In this document: piece after piece, positions 1 to 5,401 of the stretch
How positions within the stretch are numbered: position 1 is the first letter of the stretch
Layout: each line of letters opens with the position of its first letter
Assembly (NCBI GenBank): GCA_937860285.1
Contig: CALMBS010000508.1
Coordinates: 1 to 5,673, forward strand
Direction of reading: 5' to 3'
Origin: an uncultured Chloroflexota bacterium
GTDB taxonomy: Bacteria; Chloroflexota; Dehalococcoidia; UBA2247; RBG-13-53-26
Length of the DNA: 5,673 nucleotides
Program-made: the position numbers and the translations under genes
The notes under the pieces: generated by a model
Databases searched by the model: none
Seen by the model: only the letters and a program-made list of their open reading frames with translations
What the model was told of the DNA's origin: nothing

Positions 1-943
1 CGCCGATCATGTGCAGCTCGCCGCGCGCCAGCATCGGCTTGAGCATGTTGCCGGCATCCATGGCCGAGTCGCCGCCGGCGCCCGCGCCGACGACGGTGTG
101 GAGCTCGTCGATGAAGGTGATGACCTGCCCGCCGGCGTCGGTGATCTCCTTCAGCACGGCCTTGAGCCGCTCCTCGAACTCGCCGCGGTACTTGGTGCCG
201 GCCACCATGGAGCCCAAGTCCATGGCCACCAGCCGCTTGTTCTTGAGGCCCTCCGGCACGTCTCCCCTCACAATACGCTGGGCCAGCCCCTCGACGATGG
301 CCGTCTTGCCGACGCCGGGCTCGCCGATGAGGACCGGGTTGTTCTTGGTGCGCCGCGACAGTACCTGGATGACGCGGCGGATCTCCTTGTCGCGGCCGAT
401 CACCGGGTCGAGCTTGCCGCGGCGGGCGATCTCCGTCAGGTCCCGGCCGTACTTCTCCAGGGCCTGGTACTTGCCCTCGGGGTTGGGGTCTGTCACCCTC
501 TGGCTGCCGCGGATGGTGGTCAGCACCTGGTAGATGCTGTCCCTGGTGACGCCGCGGCCGGCCAGCAGCCTGGTGGCCGGGCCCTTCTCGTGGTCGTCGA
601 CAATGGCCACCAGCAAGTGCTCGGTGCTGACGTATTCATCCTTCAGCCGCTCGGCTTCCTTCTGGGCATTGTCCAGGACCCTCTTCAGACGGGAAGACAT
701 GGCCAGCTGCACCGGGCCGTAGGCCCTGGGCAGCCGGTCCAGCTCCCCTTTCAGCTGCTGCCTGACCTGCTGCAGGTCCAGGCCGAGCTTGAGCAGGATC
801 TGAGGGGCCACTCCCTCTGCCTGCCCCAGCAGGGCCAGCAGCAGGTGCTCCACGTCCATCTGGCTGTGGTTAGCGTCTTCGGCGACACGCTGGGCCGCCA
901 GGATGGCCTCCTGGGCCTTCTCGGTGAACTTGTTCAGGTTCAT
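1..943 (-). CDS. clpB: ClpB disaggregase, N-terminal part (runs off the left edge)
   Basis: This gene encodes a Hsp100/AAA+ unfoldase that, with the DnaK system, pulls polypeptides out of cytoplasmic aggregates by threading them through a hexamer pore. I translated 314 codons from the ATG at 943. Residues 1-145 form the double Clp N domain (opening MNLNKFTEKAQEAIL, with EHLLLALL and a second EHLLVAI repeat). The linker YQALEKYGRDLTE (about 159-171) favours ClpB over ClpA or ClpC. The first AAA+ domain has Walker A GEPGVGKT (207-214), pore loop KYRG (251-254) and Walker B ending FIDE (277-280). The frame is still open at base 1. About 860 residues are usual, so the coiled-coil middle domain and second ATPase domain lie outside the window. 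Nothing suggests a pseudogene. It starts 17 bases after the J-protein stop, which implies co-transcription from the dnaJ promoter. Confidence 0.96.
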   Translation of the reverse strand, partial: MNLNKFTEKAQEAILAAQRVAEDANHSQMDVEHLLLALLGQAEGVAPQILLKLGLDLQQVRQQLKGELDRLPRAYGPVQLAMSSRLKRVLDNAQKEAERLKDEYVSTEHLLVAIVDDHEKGPATRLLAGRGVTRDSIYQVLTTIRGSQRVTDPNPEGKYQALEKYGRDLTEIARRGKLDPVIGRDKEIRRVIQVLSRRTKNNPVLIGEPGVGKTAIVEGLAQRIVRGDVPEGLKNKRLVAMDLGSMVAGTKYRGEFEERLKAVLKEITDAGGQVITFIDELHTVVGAGAGGDSAMDAGNMLKPMLARGELHMIG

Positions 944-951
944 GCGTCATT

Positions 952-956
952 ACCTC
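952..956 (-). promoter_or_regulatory. Ribosome binding site of clpB
   Basis: The minus strand reads GAGGT eight bases before the clpB ATG, inside the 17-base dnaJ-clpB gap. This confirms the start at 943. A second ATG just upstream (GTAATGACGC) is out of frame with ClpB. Confidence 0.7.
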
Positions 957-960
957 ACTG

Positions 961-1998
961 TCACGCGGAGCCGCCGCCGGCACCCCGCAGGCGGTCCAGC
1001 TCCTCGAATAGCTTCCGCTCCTTGTCCGTGAGCTTGTCGGGCAGGACCACGGATACCTCGGCGAAGAGGTCGCCGTGCTGCTCCGGCACGTTCAGCCGCG
1101 GCTCAACGAGCCGCGGCATGCCCTTGCCCTTCAGCCGAAACACGCGGCCGTTCTGGGTCTCGGCCGGGATCTTGAGCACCACCCGGCCGTTCAGGTTGGG
1201 CACGGTGACCTCCCCTCCCAGCACCGCCGTCGTCAGGGGCACCCTGAGCCTGGAGTGAAGGTCGTCCCCCTTGCGCTCGAACACCTGGTGCGGCAGGATG
1301 TGCACCACCAGGTAGAGGTCCCCGGCTGGACCTCCTCCCATGCCCGGACCGCCCTGCCCCGCCAGGCGCACCTTCGACCCCTCCTGCACGCCGGCCGGGA
1401 TCTTGGCCTCTATGCGCCGGGAATTGCCGCTTCGGTCCTCCATCTGGAACATGCGGGTGGTCCCGCTGTAGGCTTCCTCGAGGGTGATCTCGATGGCTTC
1501 CTCGAAGTCCTGGCCCCGGCGCGACCGGCCACCGGTCCGGAAGCGACCGCCGGCCCCCGGCCCTGCGCCGGGCTGATCACCGCCGAAGAAGGTGTAGAAG
1601 AAGCTGGAGAACGGGCTCTCGCCGCCGCCACCAAACAGGTTCTGCAGGTCCTCCTCGGTCATGGTCTGGTAGTGGACGCCGCCTCCAGGCTGCCCTCCGC
1701 CGGCGAAGCCGTAACGGCTCCAGTCGAACGGCTGCCCGCCGGCCGCGCCGCCCGCCTTCTGCCACTGCTCGTACTCCTTCCAGTGCGATCCGAGCTCGTC
1801 GTACTTCTTGCGCTTCTCGTCATCCCCCAGGACCTCGTAGGCCTCGTTGATCTCCTTGAACCTGGCCTCGGCCTGCTTGTTGCCCGGGTTCACGTCGGGA
1901 TGGTGCTGTCGGGCCAGCTTGCGGTAGGCCGCCTTGATCTCCTTGGCGGTAGCCTTCTTGTCCACGCCCATTATCTTGTAGTAGTCCTTGTAATCCAT
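961..1998 (-). CDS. J-domain co-chaperone, CbpA/class B DnaJ type without zinc finger
   Basis: This 345-residue J-protein would stimulate DnaK ATPase and deliver substrates to it in the cytoplasm. Residues 4-70 form the J domain, with the catalytic HPD tripeptide at 33-35 in QHHPDVNPGNK. A Gly/Phe-rich region follows (about 82-160: FGGGG, FFGG, GAGPGAGG). The two C-terminal substrate-binding beta domains run from about 163 to 322 (EAYSGT at 175-180, IPAGVQEGSKVRLAGQG at 200-216, GDLYLVVHI at 227-235, LGGEVTVP at 260-267), then a helical tail. The protein contains no cysteine at all, so the CxxCxGxG zinc repeats of canonical DnaJ are absent; this is the CbpA-like or DjlA-independent class B form. 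The ATG at 1998 has a good GAGGTGA site. It shares an operon with clpB, and no dnaK or grpE is in view. The family call is firm; whether to name it cbpA or dnaJ is open. Confidence 0.95.
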   Translation of the reverse strand: MDYKDYYKIMGVDKKATAKEIKAAYRKLARQHHPDVNPGNKQAEARFKEINEAYEVLGDDEKRKKYDELGSHWKEYEQWQKAGGAAGGQPFDWSRYGFAGGGQPGGGVHYQTMTEEDLQNLFGGGGESPFSSFFYTFFGGDQPGAGPGAGGRFRTGGRSRRGQDFEEAIEITLEEAYSGTTRMFQMEDRSGNSRRIEAKIPAGVQEGSKVRLAGQGGPGMGGGPAGDLYLVVHILPHQVFERKGDDLHSRLRVPLTTAVLGGEVTVPNLNGRVVLKIPAETQNGRVFRLKGKGMPRLVEPRLNVPEQHGDLFAEVSVVLPDKLTDKERKLFEELDRLRGAGGGSA

Positions 1999-2002
1999 CC
2001 TC

Positions 2003-2009
2003 TCACCTC
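2003..2009 (-). promoter_or_regulatory. Ribosome binding site of the J-protein gene
   Basis: The minus strand reads GAGGTGA, with the core GAGGT six bases before the ATG at 1998. A second GAGG directly abuts the start codon. This is the strongest Shine-Dalgarno sequence in the window. Confidence 0.7.
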
Positions 2010-2021
2010 AGTCCGGCAGAT

Positions 2022-2043
2022 GGTTCATGGACTCATCATGACC
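2022..2043. repeat. Imperfect inverted repeat over the dnaJ -10 and start region
   Basis: GGTTCATG (2022-2029) faces CATGACC (2037-2043) across seven bases. The arms pair except for one extra T. The element covers the proposed -10 and transcription start of the J-protein gene, which is where a repressor would sit. It is short and could be chance. Confidence 0.2.
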
Positions 2044-2064
2044 GCAACCGATCCCTCCAGTCAA
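2035..2064 (-). promoter_or_regulatory. Probable sigma70-type promoter of the dnaJ-clpB operon
   Basis: On the minus strand a -35 TTGACT (2064-2059, 5 of 6 consensus) and a -10 CATGAT (2040-2035, 4 of 6) are separated by 18 bases. Transcription would start near 2028, giving a leader of about 30 bases that includes the Shine-Dalgarno. I see no CIRCE element and no HspR-type HAIR inverted repeat, so heat regulation by those known repressors is not supported here. Confidence 0.4.
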
Positions 2065-2165
2065 TAGGATCGGCCAGACGTTTCGCGGGGCCCCTGGATT
2101 CCGCCCTTCCCCAGCGGTCCCCCGGCTTCTCTGGCCGTTCTCTTGGCAGCTGCGCTGCACCGGAA

Positions 2166-2411
2166 TCAGTATGGGCTCAGCAGCATCTCCCGTCTCTGCC
2201 GGTGCCTCTCCGGCGATCTGACCGTGATACAGCCGATCAGCCTGTCGGCCAGGTCCTGGCAGTCATCATGCAGCGGGCACTCCCGGCAGTCGCCGTTCTG
2301 GCGGCTGCAGGCGTCGGCCCAGCGCTCTATGATGGAGTCATCGGACTTCTTGGGATACCACCTGGCTCCCTTGCGCCGCCTCGGCGCGCCTTCCCTTGGC
2401 TGTCTGGCCAT
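2166..2411 (-). CDS. Small Cys-containing basic protein, unrecognised (second gene of a coupled pair)
   Basis: I do not recognise this 81-residue protein. It begins with an Arg/Lys-rich stretch (residues 6-22, including RRRK), then a predicted helix (DDSIIERWADAC, 24-35) and a compact four-cysteine cluster C35-x6-C42-x2-C45-P-x4-C51 within about 17 residues. A helix, a fifth Cys at 61 and an Arg-rich tail follow. The Cys spacing could bind zinc or possibly an iron-sulfur cluster; this is inference. I chose the ATG at 2411 over an upstream start at 2567 in the same frame, because the extra 52 residues would overlap the upstream gene and are low-complexity Arg/Gly/Pro. Moreover, 2411 lies eight bases after that gene's stop with AGAAGGA between. 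Codons are G/C-ended, as in neighbouring genes. It has no signal peptide or membrane segment. The basic ends fit nucleic acid contact, but nothing proves it. Confidence 0.7.
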   Translation of the reverse strand: MARQPREGAPRRRKGARWYPKKSDDSIIERWADACSRQNGDCRECPLHDDCQDLADRLIGCITVRSPERHRQRREMLLSPY

Positions 2412-2420
2412 GTTCCTTCT
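2412..2420 (-). promoter_or_regulatory. Coupling junction and ribosome binding site between the two small genes
   Basis: The minus strand reads TGA-GAAGGAAC-ATG. The upstream stop codon shares bases with an AGAAGGA Shine-Dalgarno-like motif, and the next ATG follows after only two to three bases. The spacing is tight, which fits translational coupling or ribosome re-initiation. Confidence 0.5.
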
Positions 2421-2689
2421 CAGTTCCCGTACGGAGAGTCCGCACCCTTCTTCGATCTCCTGCGGCCCTCCCGGGCCAGCCATTGCTCGAACTTCTCCAT
2501 GTCGTTGTCGATCAGGCAGTCGGACAGGTAGTTGGGGAATTCCCGGCGTGCCTTGCAAAGCAGGCACTCGCCGCGGCTAGTGCGTGACTGGGTCGTCTCT
2601 ATCATCCAGTGGTGCCGGCACGTGGCCGTGCTATCCGCGTGGGCCGCCTTCACCTCCGGCTGTCTGGCTGTCTCTGTCCTGGTAACCAT
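2420..2689 (-). CDS. Small CxHH...CxxC putative zinc-binding protein, function unknown
   Basis: This 89-residue protein has a Cys/His motif: C24-R-H26-H27-W near the middle, then C42-L-L-C45 after 14 residues, in the context HHWMIE...TSRGEC..C.ARREFPN. From memory this resembles short Chloroflexota proteins with a HHW-[IV]-E...GxCxxCGxxREF core, often lone zinc-ribbon-like domains of unknown role; that recollection is unverified. The C-terminal third is charged and helical (DNDMEKFEQWLAREGRRRSKK). The frame extends back to a TTG at 2716, but that codon has no Shine-Dalgarno and would lie upstream of the likely transcription start. I chose the ATG at 2689, which has GGAG ten bases before it; a GTG at 2653 region (PEV-KAA) is another possibility. 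It is co-directional and coupled with the next small gene. It could be a DNA- or RNA-binding accessory factor, but no function is assigned. Confidence 0.7.
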   Translation of the reverse strand: MVTRTETARQPEVKAAHADSTATCRHHWMIETTQSRTSRGECLLCKARREFPNYLSDCLIDNDMEKFEQWLAREGRRRSKKGADSPYGN

Positions 2690-2719
2690 TCGTGTCCATC
2701 TCCATTTCAAACTCAAGAC

Positions 2720-2725
2720 ATTGTA
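2720..2725 (-). promoter_or_regulatory. Possible -10 element for the small-gene pair
   Basis: The minus strand reads TACAAT (5 of 6 to TATAAT). It would start transcription near 2713, about 24 bases before the chosen ATG at 2689. No convincing -35 box lies 16-18 bases upstream, so this is tentative. Confidence 0.3.
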
Positions 2726-2748
2726 TTGGCCGGGGTGAGAGGGTGTAT

Positions 2749-2762
2749 GCGACTTTAGTCGC
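2749..2762. repeat. REP-like hairpin GCGACT-TT-AGTCGC
   Basis: A perfect 6-bp inverted repeat with a two-base centre stands between the divergent small-gene pair and the phosphofructokinase gene. Its form (GC-rich arms around a central TTTA, preceded by GTAT) recalls RAYT-associated REP sequences of the GCGGCTTTAGCCGC type. A regulator-binding operator is the alternative. Only one copy is visible in this window. Confidence 0.35.
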
Positions 2763-2774
2763 CTGGAACGGGGA

Positions 2775-2782
2775 GAGCGCTC
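2775..2782. repeat. 8-bp perfect palindrome GAGCGCTC upstream of the pfk promoter
   Basis: A perfect 8-bp palindrome lies nine bases upstream of the phosphofructokinase -35 box, an upstream-activator position. Short palindromes are common in GC-rich DNA, so a regulatory role is only a possibility. Confidence 0.15.
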
Positions 2783-2791
2783 GTCGAAACG

Positions 2792-2820
2792 TTGACACCC
2801 GCCTCCTGTATCAATAGAAT
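2792..2820 (+). promoter_or_regulatory. Strong sigma70-type promoter of the phosphofructokinase gene
   Basis: A perfect -35 TTGACA (2792-2797), a 17-base spacer and a -10 TAGAAT (2815-2820, 5 of 6) make the best promoter match in the window. The expected start point, about seven bases past the -10, is near 2827, only about six bases before the ATG at 2833. The transcript would therefore have almost no leader and no room for a Shine-Dalgarno sequence. Confidence 0.75.
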
Positions 2821-2832
2821 CTAGCCACTACG

Positions 2833-3945
2833 ATGAAAAAGACCCGCATCGGGATTCTCACCGGGGGTGGAGACTGCGCCGGGCTGAACCCGGCCATCAA
2901 GTGGGTGGTGAAGACGGCCACGGACGACCGCCTGCAGGCGGAGCGCGGCGTCCAGTATGAGGTCATCGGCATCCGCGACGGCTGGAGGGGCCTGGTCCGG
3001 GCCGACGCGTCGGGCGGTGATGCGGAGGGGTGGCTGGTGCCCCTGGACCAGGCCATCGTGCGCACCTGGGACCGGTTCGGCGGCACCATGCTGGGCACCT
3101 CCCGGACCAATCCCTATGACCCCAGGAACGACCAGTCCAAGAAGGTCCTGGAGAACATCGAGAGGCTGGGTCTGGATGCCATCGTGGCCATCGGCGGCGA
3201 GGACACCCTGGGCGTCGCCGCCCGGCTGGTCCGGGAAGGCGTGAACCTGGTCGGCATCCCCAAGACGATCGACAAGGACCTCTGGGGCACCGACTACACG
3301 CTGGGCTTCGAGTCGGCGGTGAACGTGATAGTGGAAGAGATCGACCGGCTGCGCACCACTGCCGGCTCCCATAAGAGGATCTTCGTGGTGGAGACCATGG
3401 GGAGGACGGCGGGGTGGCTGGCGCTGGAAGGCGGAGAGTCCGCCGGCGCCTACATCATCCTCATCCCGGAGCACGACTTCTCCGTGGAGAAGGTGAACGA
3501 GCTGGTCCTGGAGGGCAGAAAGCGGGAGGCCAGGTACGAGATAATCGTGGTGGCCGAGGGGGCCAAGCCCGCCGGAGGCTTGGAGACGGTCAGGGACGGC
3601 GGCGTGGATGCCTTTGGCCACAAGGTGCTGGGCGGCATCGGTGAGGCCCTGGCGAAGGAGATCATGGACGCGACGAAGCTGGAGACGCGCAGCGTGGTGC
3701 TGAGCCACCTGCAGCGCGGCGGTGCGCCGTGCGCCTACGACCGCAGAATGGGGCGGTACTTCGGCATTGCCGCGGTGGACCTTATAGTCAGGGGCGACTT
3801 CGGGAGGCTGGTGAGCTACCGCAACGGGCGGATTACCTCTGTTCCAATCGGCGACGTCGCCGGCAAGCTCAGCCTGGTCGACGTGAAGACACAGTACGAC
3901 ACCGAACGGTATAATGGTCGCAGGACCATTCTGGCCAACGGCTAG
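2833..3945 (+). CDS. 6-phosphofructokinase, probably pyrophosphate-dependent
   Basis: This 370-residue enzyme phosphorylates fructose 6-phosphate to fructose 1,6-bisphosphate in the cytoplasm, the committing step of glycolysis. Family motifs in order are: GGGDCAGLN phosphate-donor loop (11-19), GGEDTLG (121-127), PKTIDKD (143-149) with the predicted catalytic base D147, ETMGRTAGWLA (187-197), PEHDF (222-226) and SHLQRGG (301-307), whose His/Arg bind sugar phosphate. Two positions decide phosphoryl donor in this family. ATP enzymes carry Gly in GGDG and Gly in PGTID; this protein has Asp (D124) and Lys (K144), the PPi-type pair, as in plant and Amycolatopsis-like group III enzymes. I therefore infer PPi:fructose-6-phosphate 1-phosphotransferase (EC 2.7.1.90), reversible and ATP-sparing. 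The ATG at 2833 places the donor loop at the usual distance from the N-terminus. There is no Shine-Dalgarno; see the promoter entry. The class II aldolase gene follows after 45 bases, probably in one operon. Confidence 0.95.
   Translation: MKKTRIGILTGGGDCAGLNPAIKWVVKTATDDRLQAERGVQYEVIGIRDGWRGLVRADASGGDAEGWLVPLDQAIVRTWDRFGGTMLGTSRTNPYDPRNDQSKKVLENIERLGLDAIVAIGGEDTLGVAARLVREGVNLVGIPKTIDKDLWGTDYTLGFESAVNVIVEEIDRLRTTAGSHKRIFVVETMGRTAGWLALEGGESAGAYIILIPEHDFSVEKVNELVLEGRKREARYEIIVVAEGAKPAGGLETVRDGGVDAFGHKVLGGIGEALAKEIMDATKLETRSVVLSHLQRGGAPCAYDRRMGRYFGIAAVDLIVRGDFGRLVSYRNGRITSVPIGDVAGKLSLVDVKTQYDTERYNGRRTILANG
3913..3930 (+). repeat. Perfect 7-bp hairpin in the last codons of the pfk gene
   Basis: AATGGTC (3913-3919), loop GCAG, GACCATT (3924-3930) form a perfect stem-loop ending 12 bases before the pfk stop codon and 60 bases before the aldolase ATG. 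No T-run follows, so it is not an intrinsic terminator. It could stabilise the upstream message or tune the pfk to aldolase ratio, or merely reflect codon choice. Confidence 0.4.
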
Positions 3946-3990
3946 GGTTCCCCGGGGCCCGCGAATACTCAATTGGGAAAGCGAGAGAAG

Positions 3991-5253
3991 ATGAGCATTA
4001 CTGCTGACAAGATCGACTCTGCCATAGAGAGGGCTATCTTTGCTCCTGAGGAGGAGGTGAGGCAGCAGCACCGGAGGGACATCCGGGCGCTGGCGGCATC
4101 GCTGGGGGTCTATCCGGCCAGCATCCAGGGGCTCTACGAGGCGGCGGGCAAGGGCCTGTACCAGAACAAGACGGTGCCGGCCATCAACCTGCGCGGGCTG
4201 ACGTACCAGTCGGCCCGGGCCGTCTTCCGCGCGGCCCTGGCCAACAAGGTGGGCGCGTTCATCTTCGAGATCGCCCGCTCCGAGATCGGTTACACGAAGC
4301 AGAGCCCGGCCGAGTACACCTCCTGCGTGCTGGCGGCCGCCATCAAGGAGGGCTTCAAGGGGCCGGTCTTCGTCCAGGGGGACCACTACCAGGTGAACGC
4401 CGGCAAGTACGGCGCCGACCCTGGCAAGGAGCTGGCGGCCATCGAGGCCCTGGTCCGTGAGTCGGTGGAGGCCGGGTTCTTCAACATCGACATCGATGCC
4501 TCGACGGTGGTGGACCTGGGGCAGGAGAGCCTCGAGAAGCAGCAGGAGAGGAACTACACCATCACCGCCGGCATGACCAGGTTCATCCGGGGCATGGAGC
4601 CGAAGGGCTCCGGCGTGTCCGTCGGCGGGGAGATCGGCGAGGTGGGGGGCCGGAACAGCACCGTGGAGGACCTGCGGGCGTTCATGACCGGTTACCGGAA
4701 GATCATGGGCGCGGGCGTCAAGGGCATCTCCAAGATCAGCGTTCAGCCCGGGACGCCGCACGGCGGTGTGGTGCTCCCCGACGGGTCGCTGGCCAAGGTT
4801 AGCGTCGATTTCAAGGTGCTGGAGGAGCTGTCCAGGGTGGCCCGGGAGGACTACGGCATGGCCGGCGCGGTGCAGCACGGCGCATCGACGCTGCCGGAGG
4901 AGGCCTTCTCCCTCTTCCCCAAGGCCGGCACGGCCGAGGTGCACCTGGCCACCGGCTTCCAGAACATCATCTACGACAGCGCGCACTTCCCCGGTGACCT
5001 CACGGACAAGATCGCCGCCCGCCTGGTCAACAACTACAGCAACGAGGCCAAGAAGGGGGAGACCCGGGAGCAGTTCCTGTACAAGACCAGGAAGAAGGCC
5101 TTCGGCGATTTCAAGAGGGAGATCTGGGACCTGCCGCCGGACAGCGTGCGCGCCATCGGAGAGACTCTCGAGGCCCGGTTCTCCCTGCTGTTCCGGGAGC
5201 TCAACGTGGTGAACACGGTGGAGCTGGTGGCGAAGCACGTGGCTGGTCCCTAG
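3991..5253 (+). CDS. Class II (metal-dependent) fructose-bisphosphate-type aldolase
   Basis: This 420-residue enzyme most likely cleaves fructose 1,6-bisphosphate to glyceraldehyde 3-phosphate and dihydroxyacetone phosphate. The TIM-barrel motifs of class II aldolases are recognisable. G-D131-H132-YQ supplies the catalytic Asp and first Zn-binding His (HxDH in Escherichia coli FbaA). NIDIDAS is at 165-171. G-E214-IGEVGG gives the ligand Glu region, GTP-H257-GG and VQ-H296-GAS the other two metal His, and LATGFQN (319-325) the phosphate-binding end. It is about 60 residues longer than FbaA, with an N-terminal extension (1-60) and a C-terminal region (335-420) I cannot assign. The frame extends to a TTG at 3973, but ATG 3991 is preferred, with GAGAG just upstream (weak). 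Following pfk by 45 bases supports a glycolytic or gluconeogenic operon. A tagatose-bisphosphate or related sugar-phosphate substrate cannot be excluded. Confidence 0.87.
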   Translation: MSITADKIDSAIERAIFAPEEEVRQQHRRDIRALAASLGVYPASIQGLYEAAGKGLYQNKTVPAINLRGLTYQSARAVFRAALANKVGAFIFEIARSEIGYTKQSPAEYTSCVLAAAIKEGFKGPVFVQGDHYQVNAGKYGADPGKELAAIEALVRESVEAGFFNIDIDASTVVDLGQESLEKQQERNYTITAGMTRFIRGMEPKGSGVSVGGEIGEVGGRNSTVEDLRAFMTGYRKIMGAGVKGISKISVQPGTPHGGVVLPDGSLAKVSVDFKVLEELSRVAREDYGMAGAVQHGASTLPEEAFSLFPKAGTAEVHLATGFQNIIYDSAHFPGDLTDKIAARLVNNYSNEAKKGETREQFLYKTRKKAFGDFKREIWDLPPDSVRAIGETLEARFSLLFRELNVVNTVELVAKHVAGP

Positions 5254-5288
5254 CTGACCGCGCCTCCCGTTGCTGGCCTCCCCCGGTA

Positions 5289-5307
5289 CCCGGCGGTCCC
5301 GGCCGGG
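5289..5307 (+). other. GC-rich stem-loop after the aldolase gene, weak terminator candidate
   Basis: CCCGGC (5289-5294), loop GGTCCCG, GCCGGG (5302-5307) form a 6-bp GC stem 36 bases after the aldolase stop. The following bases are C-rich with no T-run, so it is not a standard intrinsic terminator. It might slow polymerase or be incidental. The rest of the 148-base gap (5254-5401) holds only a weak TATACC-like -10 near 5333-5338 and no RNA gene that I can see. Confidence 0.2.
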
Positions 5308-5401
5308 CAGTCTCCCCTGCAAAGCGGTAGACTATACCTGATGGCGTCTGCGCGCGTCCCGACATGGCACGGCGGTGGGCTGCCCTGCGGTTGACATAAA
5401 G

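Noticed and set aside
11..1258. A 415-codon plus-strand frame antisense to clpB and the end of the J-protein gene
   Set aside because: It is a composition-driven shadow: it crosses the boundary of two convincing minus-strand genes and encodes a repetitive Leu/His/Gln/Gly-rich sequence with no motif or ribosome binding site.
1075..2067. A 330-codon plus-strand frame antisense to the J-protein gene
   Set aside because: It mirrors the J-protein coding frame and its promoter, and has low-complexity composition with no recognisable domain.
2065..2165. Intrinsic terminator between the small-gene pair and dnaJ
   Set aside because: Only short stems such as GCAGC-GCA-GCTGC (about 2148-2160) are present, without a T-run on the minus strand, so read-through into dnaJ cannot be excluded and no terminator is called.
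2412..2567. N-terminal extension of the 81-residue protein to a start at 2567
   Set aside because: It would overlap the upstream gene by about 150 bases in another frame, and the added residues look non-coding. The ATG at 2411 has better context.
2143..2580. A 145-codon plus-strand frame opposite the two small genes
   Set aside because: It has a Ser/Arg/Pro/Leu-rich translation with no motif. The minus-strand pair has a Shine-Dalgarno, tight coupling, structured Cys/His motifs and a natural stop-start junction, so it is the better interpretation.
3950..3957. CCCCGGGG palindrome between pfk and the aldolase gene as a terminator
   Set aside because: It has no loop and no T-run; it is a simple GC palindrome in a short intergenic gap.
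2821..5322. An 833-codon open frame on the minus strand, antisense to both pfk and the aldolase gene
   Set aside because: Its translation is dominated by Leu, Gly, Arg, Val, His and Asp without domain motifs, and it mirrors two well-supported genes. G/C-rich third positions remove stop codons from that antisense frame, so length alone is not evidence. A purifying-selection test on orthologues would settle it.
5341..5394. A 17-codon ATG frame upstream of lepA as a possible leader peptide
   Set aside because: There is no Shine-Dalgarno, no run of regulatory codons and no terminator/antiterminator pair around it; an ORF this short is expected by chance.
5391..5396. A perfect TTGACA just before lepA as a -35 box
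   Set aside because: It ends five bases before the lepA ATG, so any start point would fall inside the gene; no -10 follows at the right distance.
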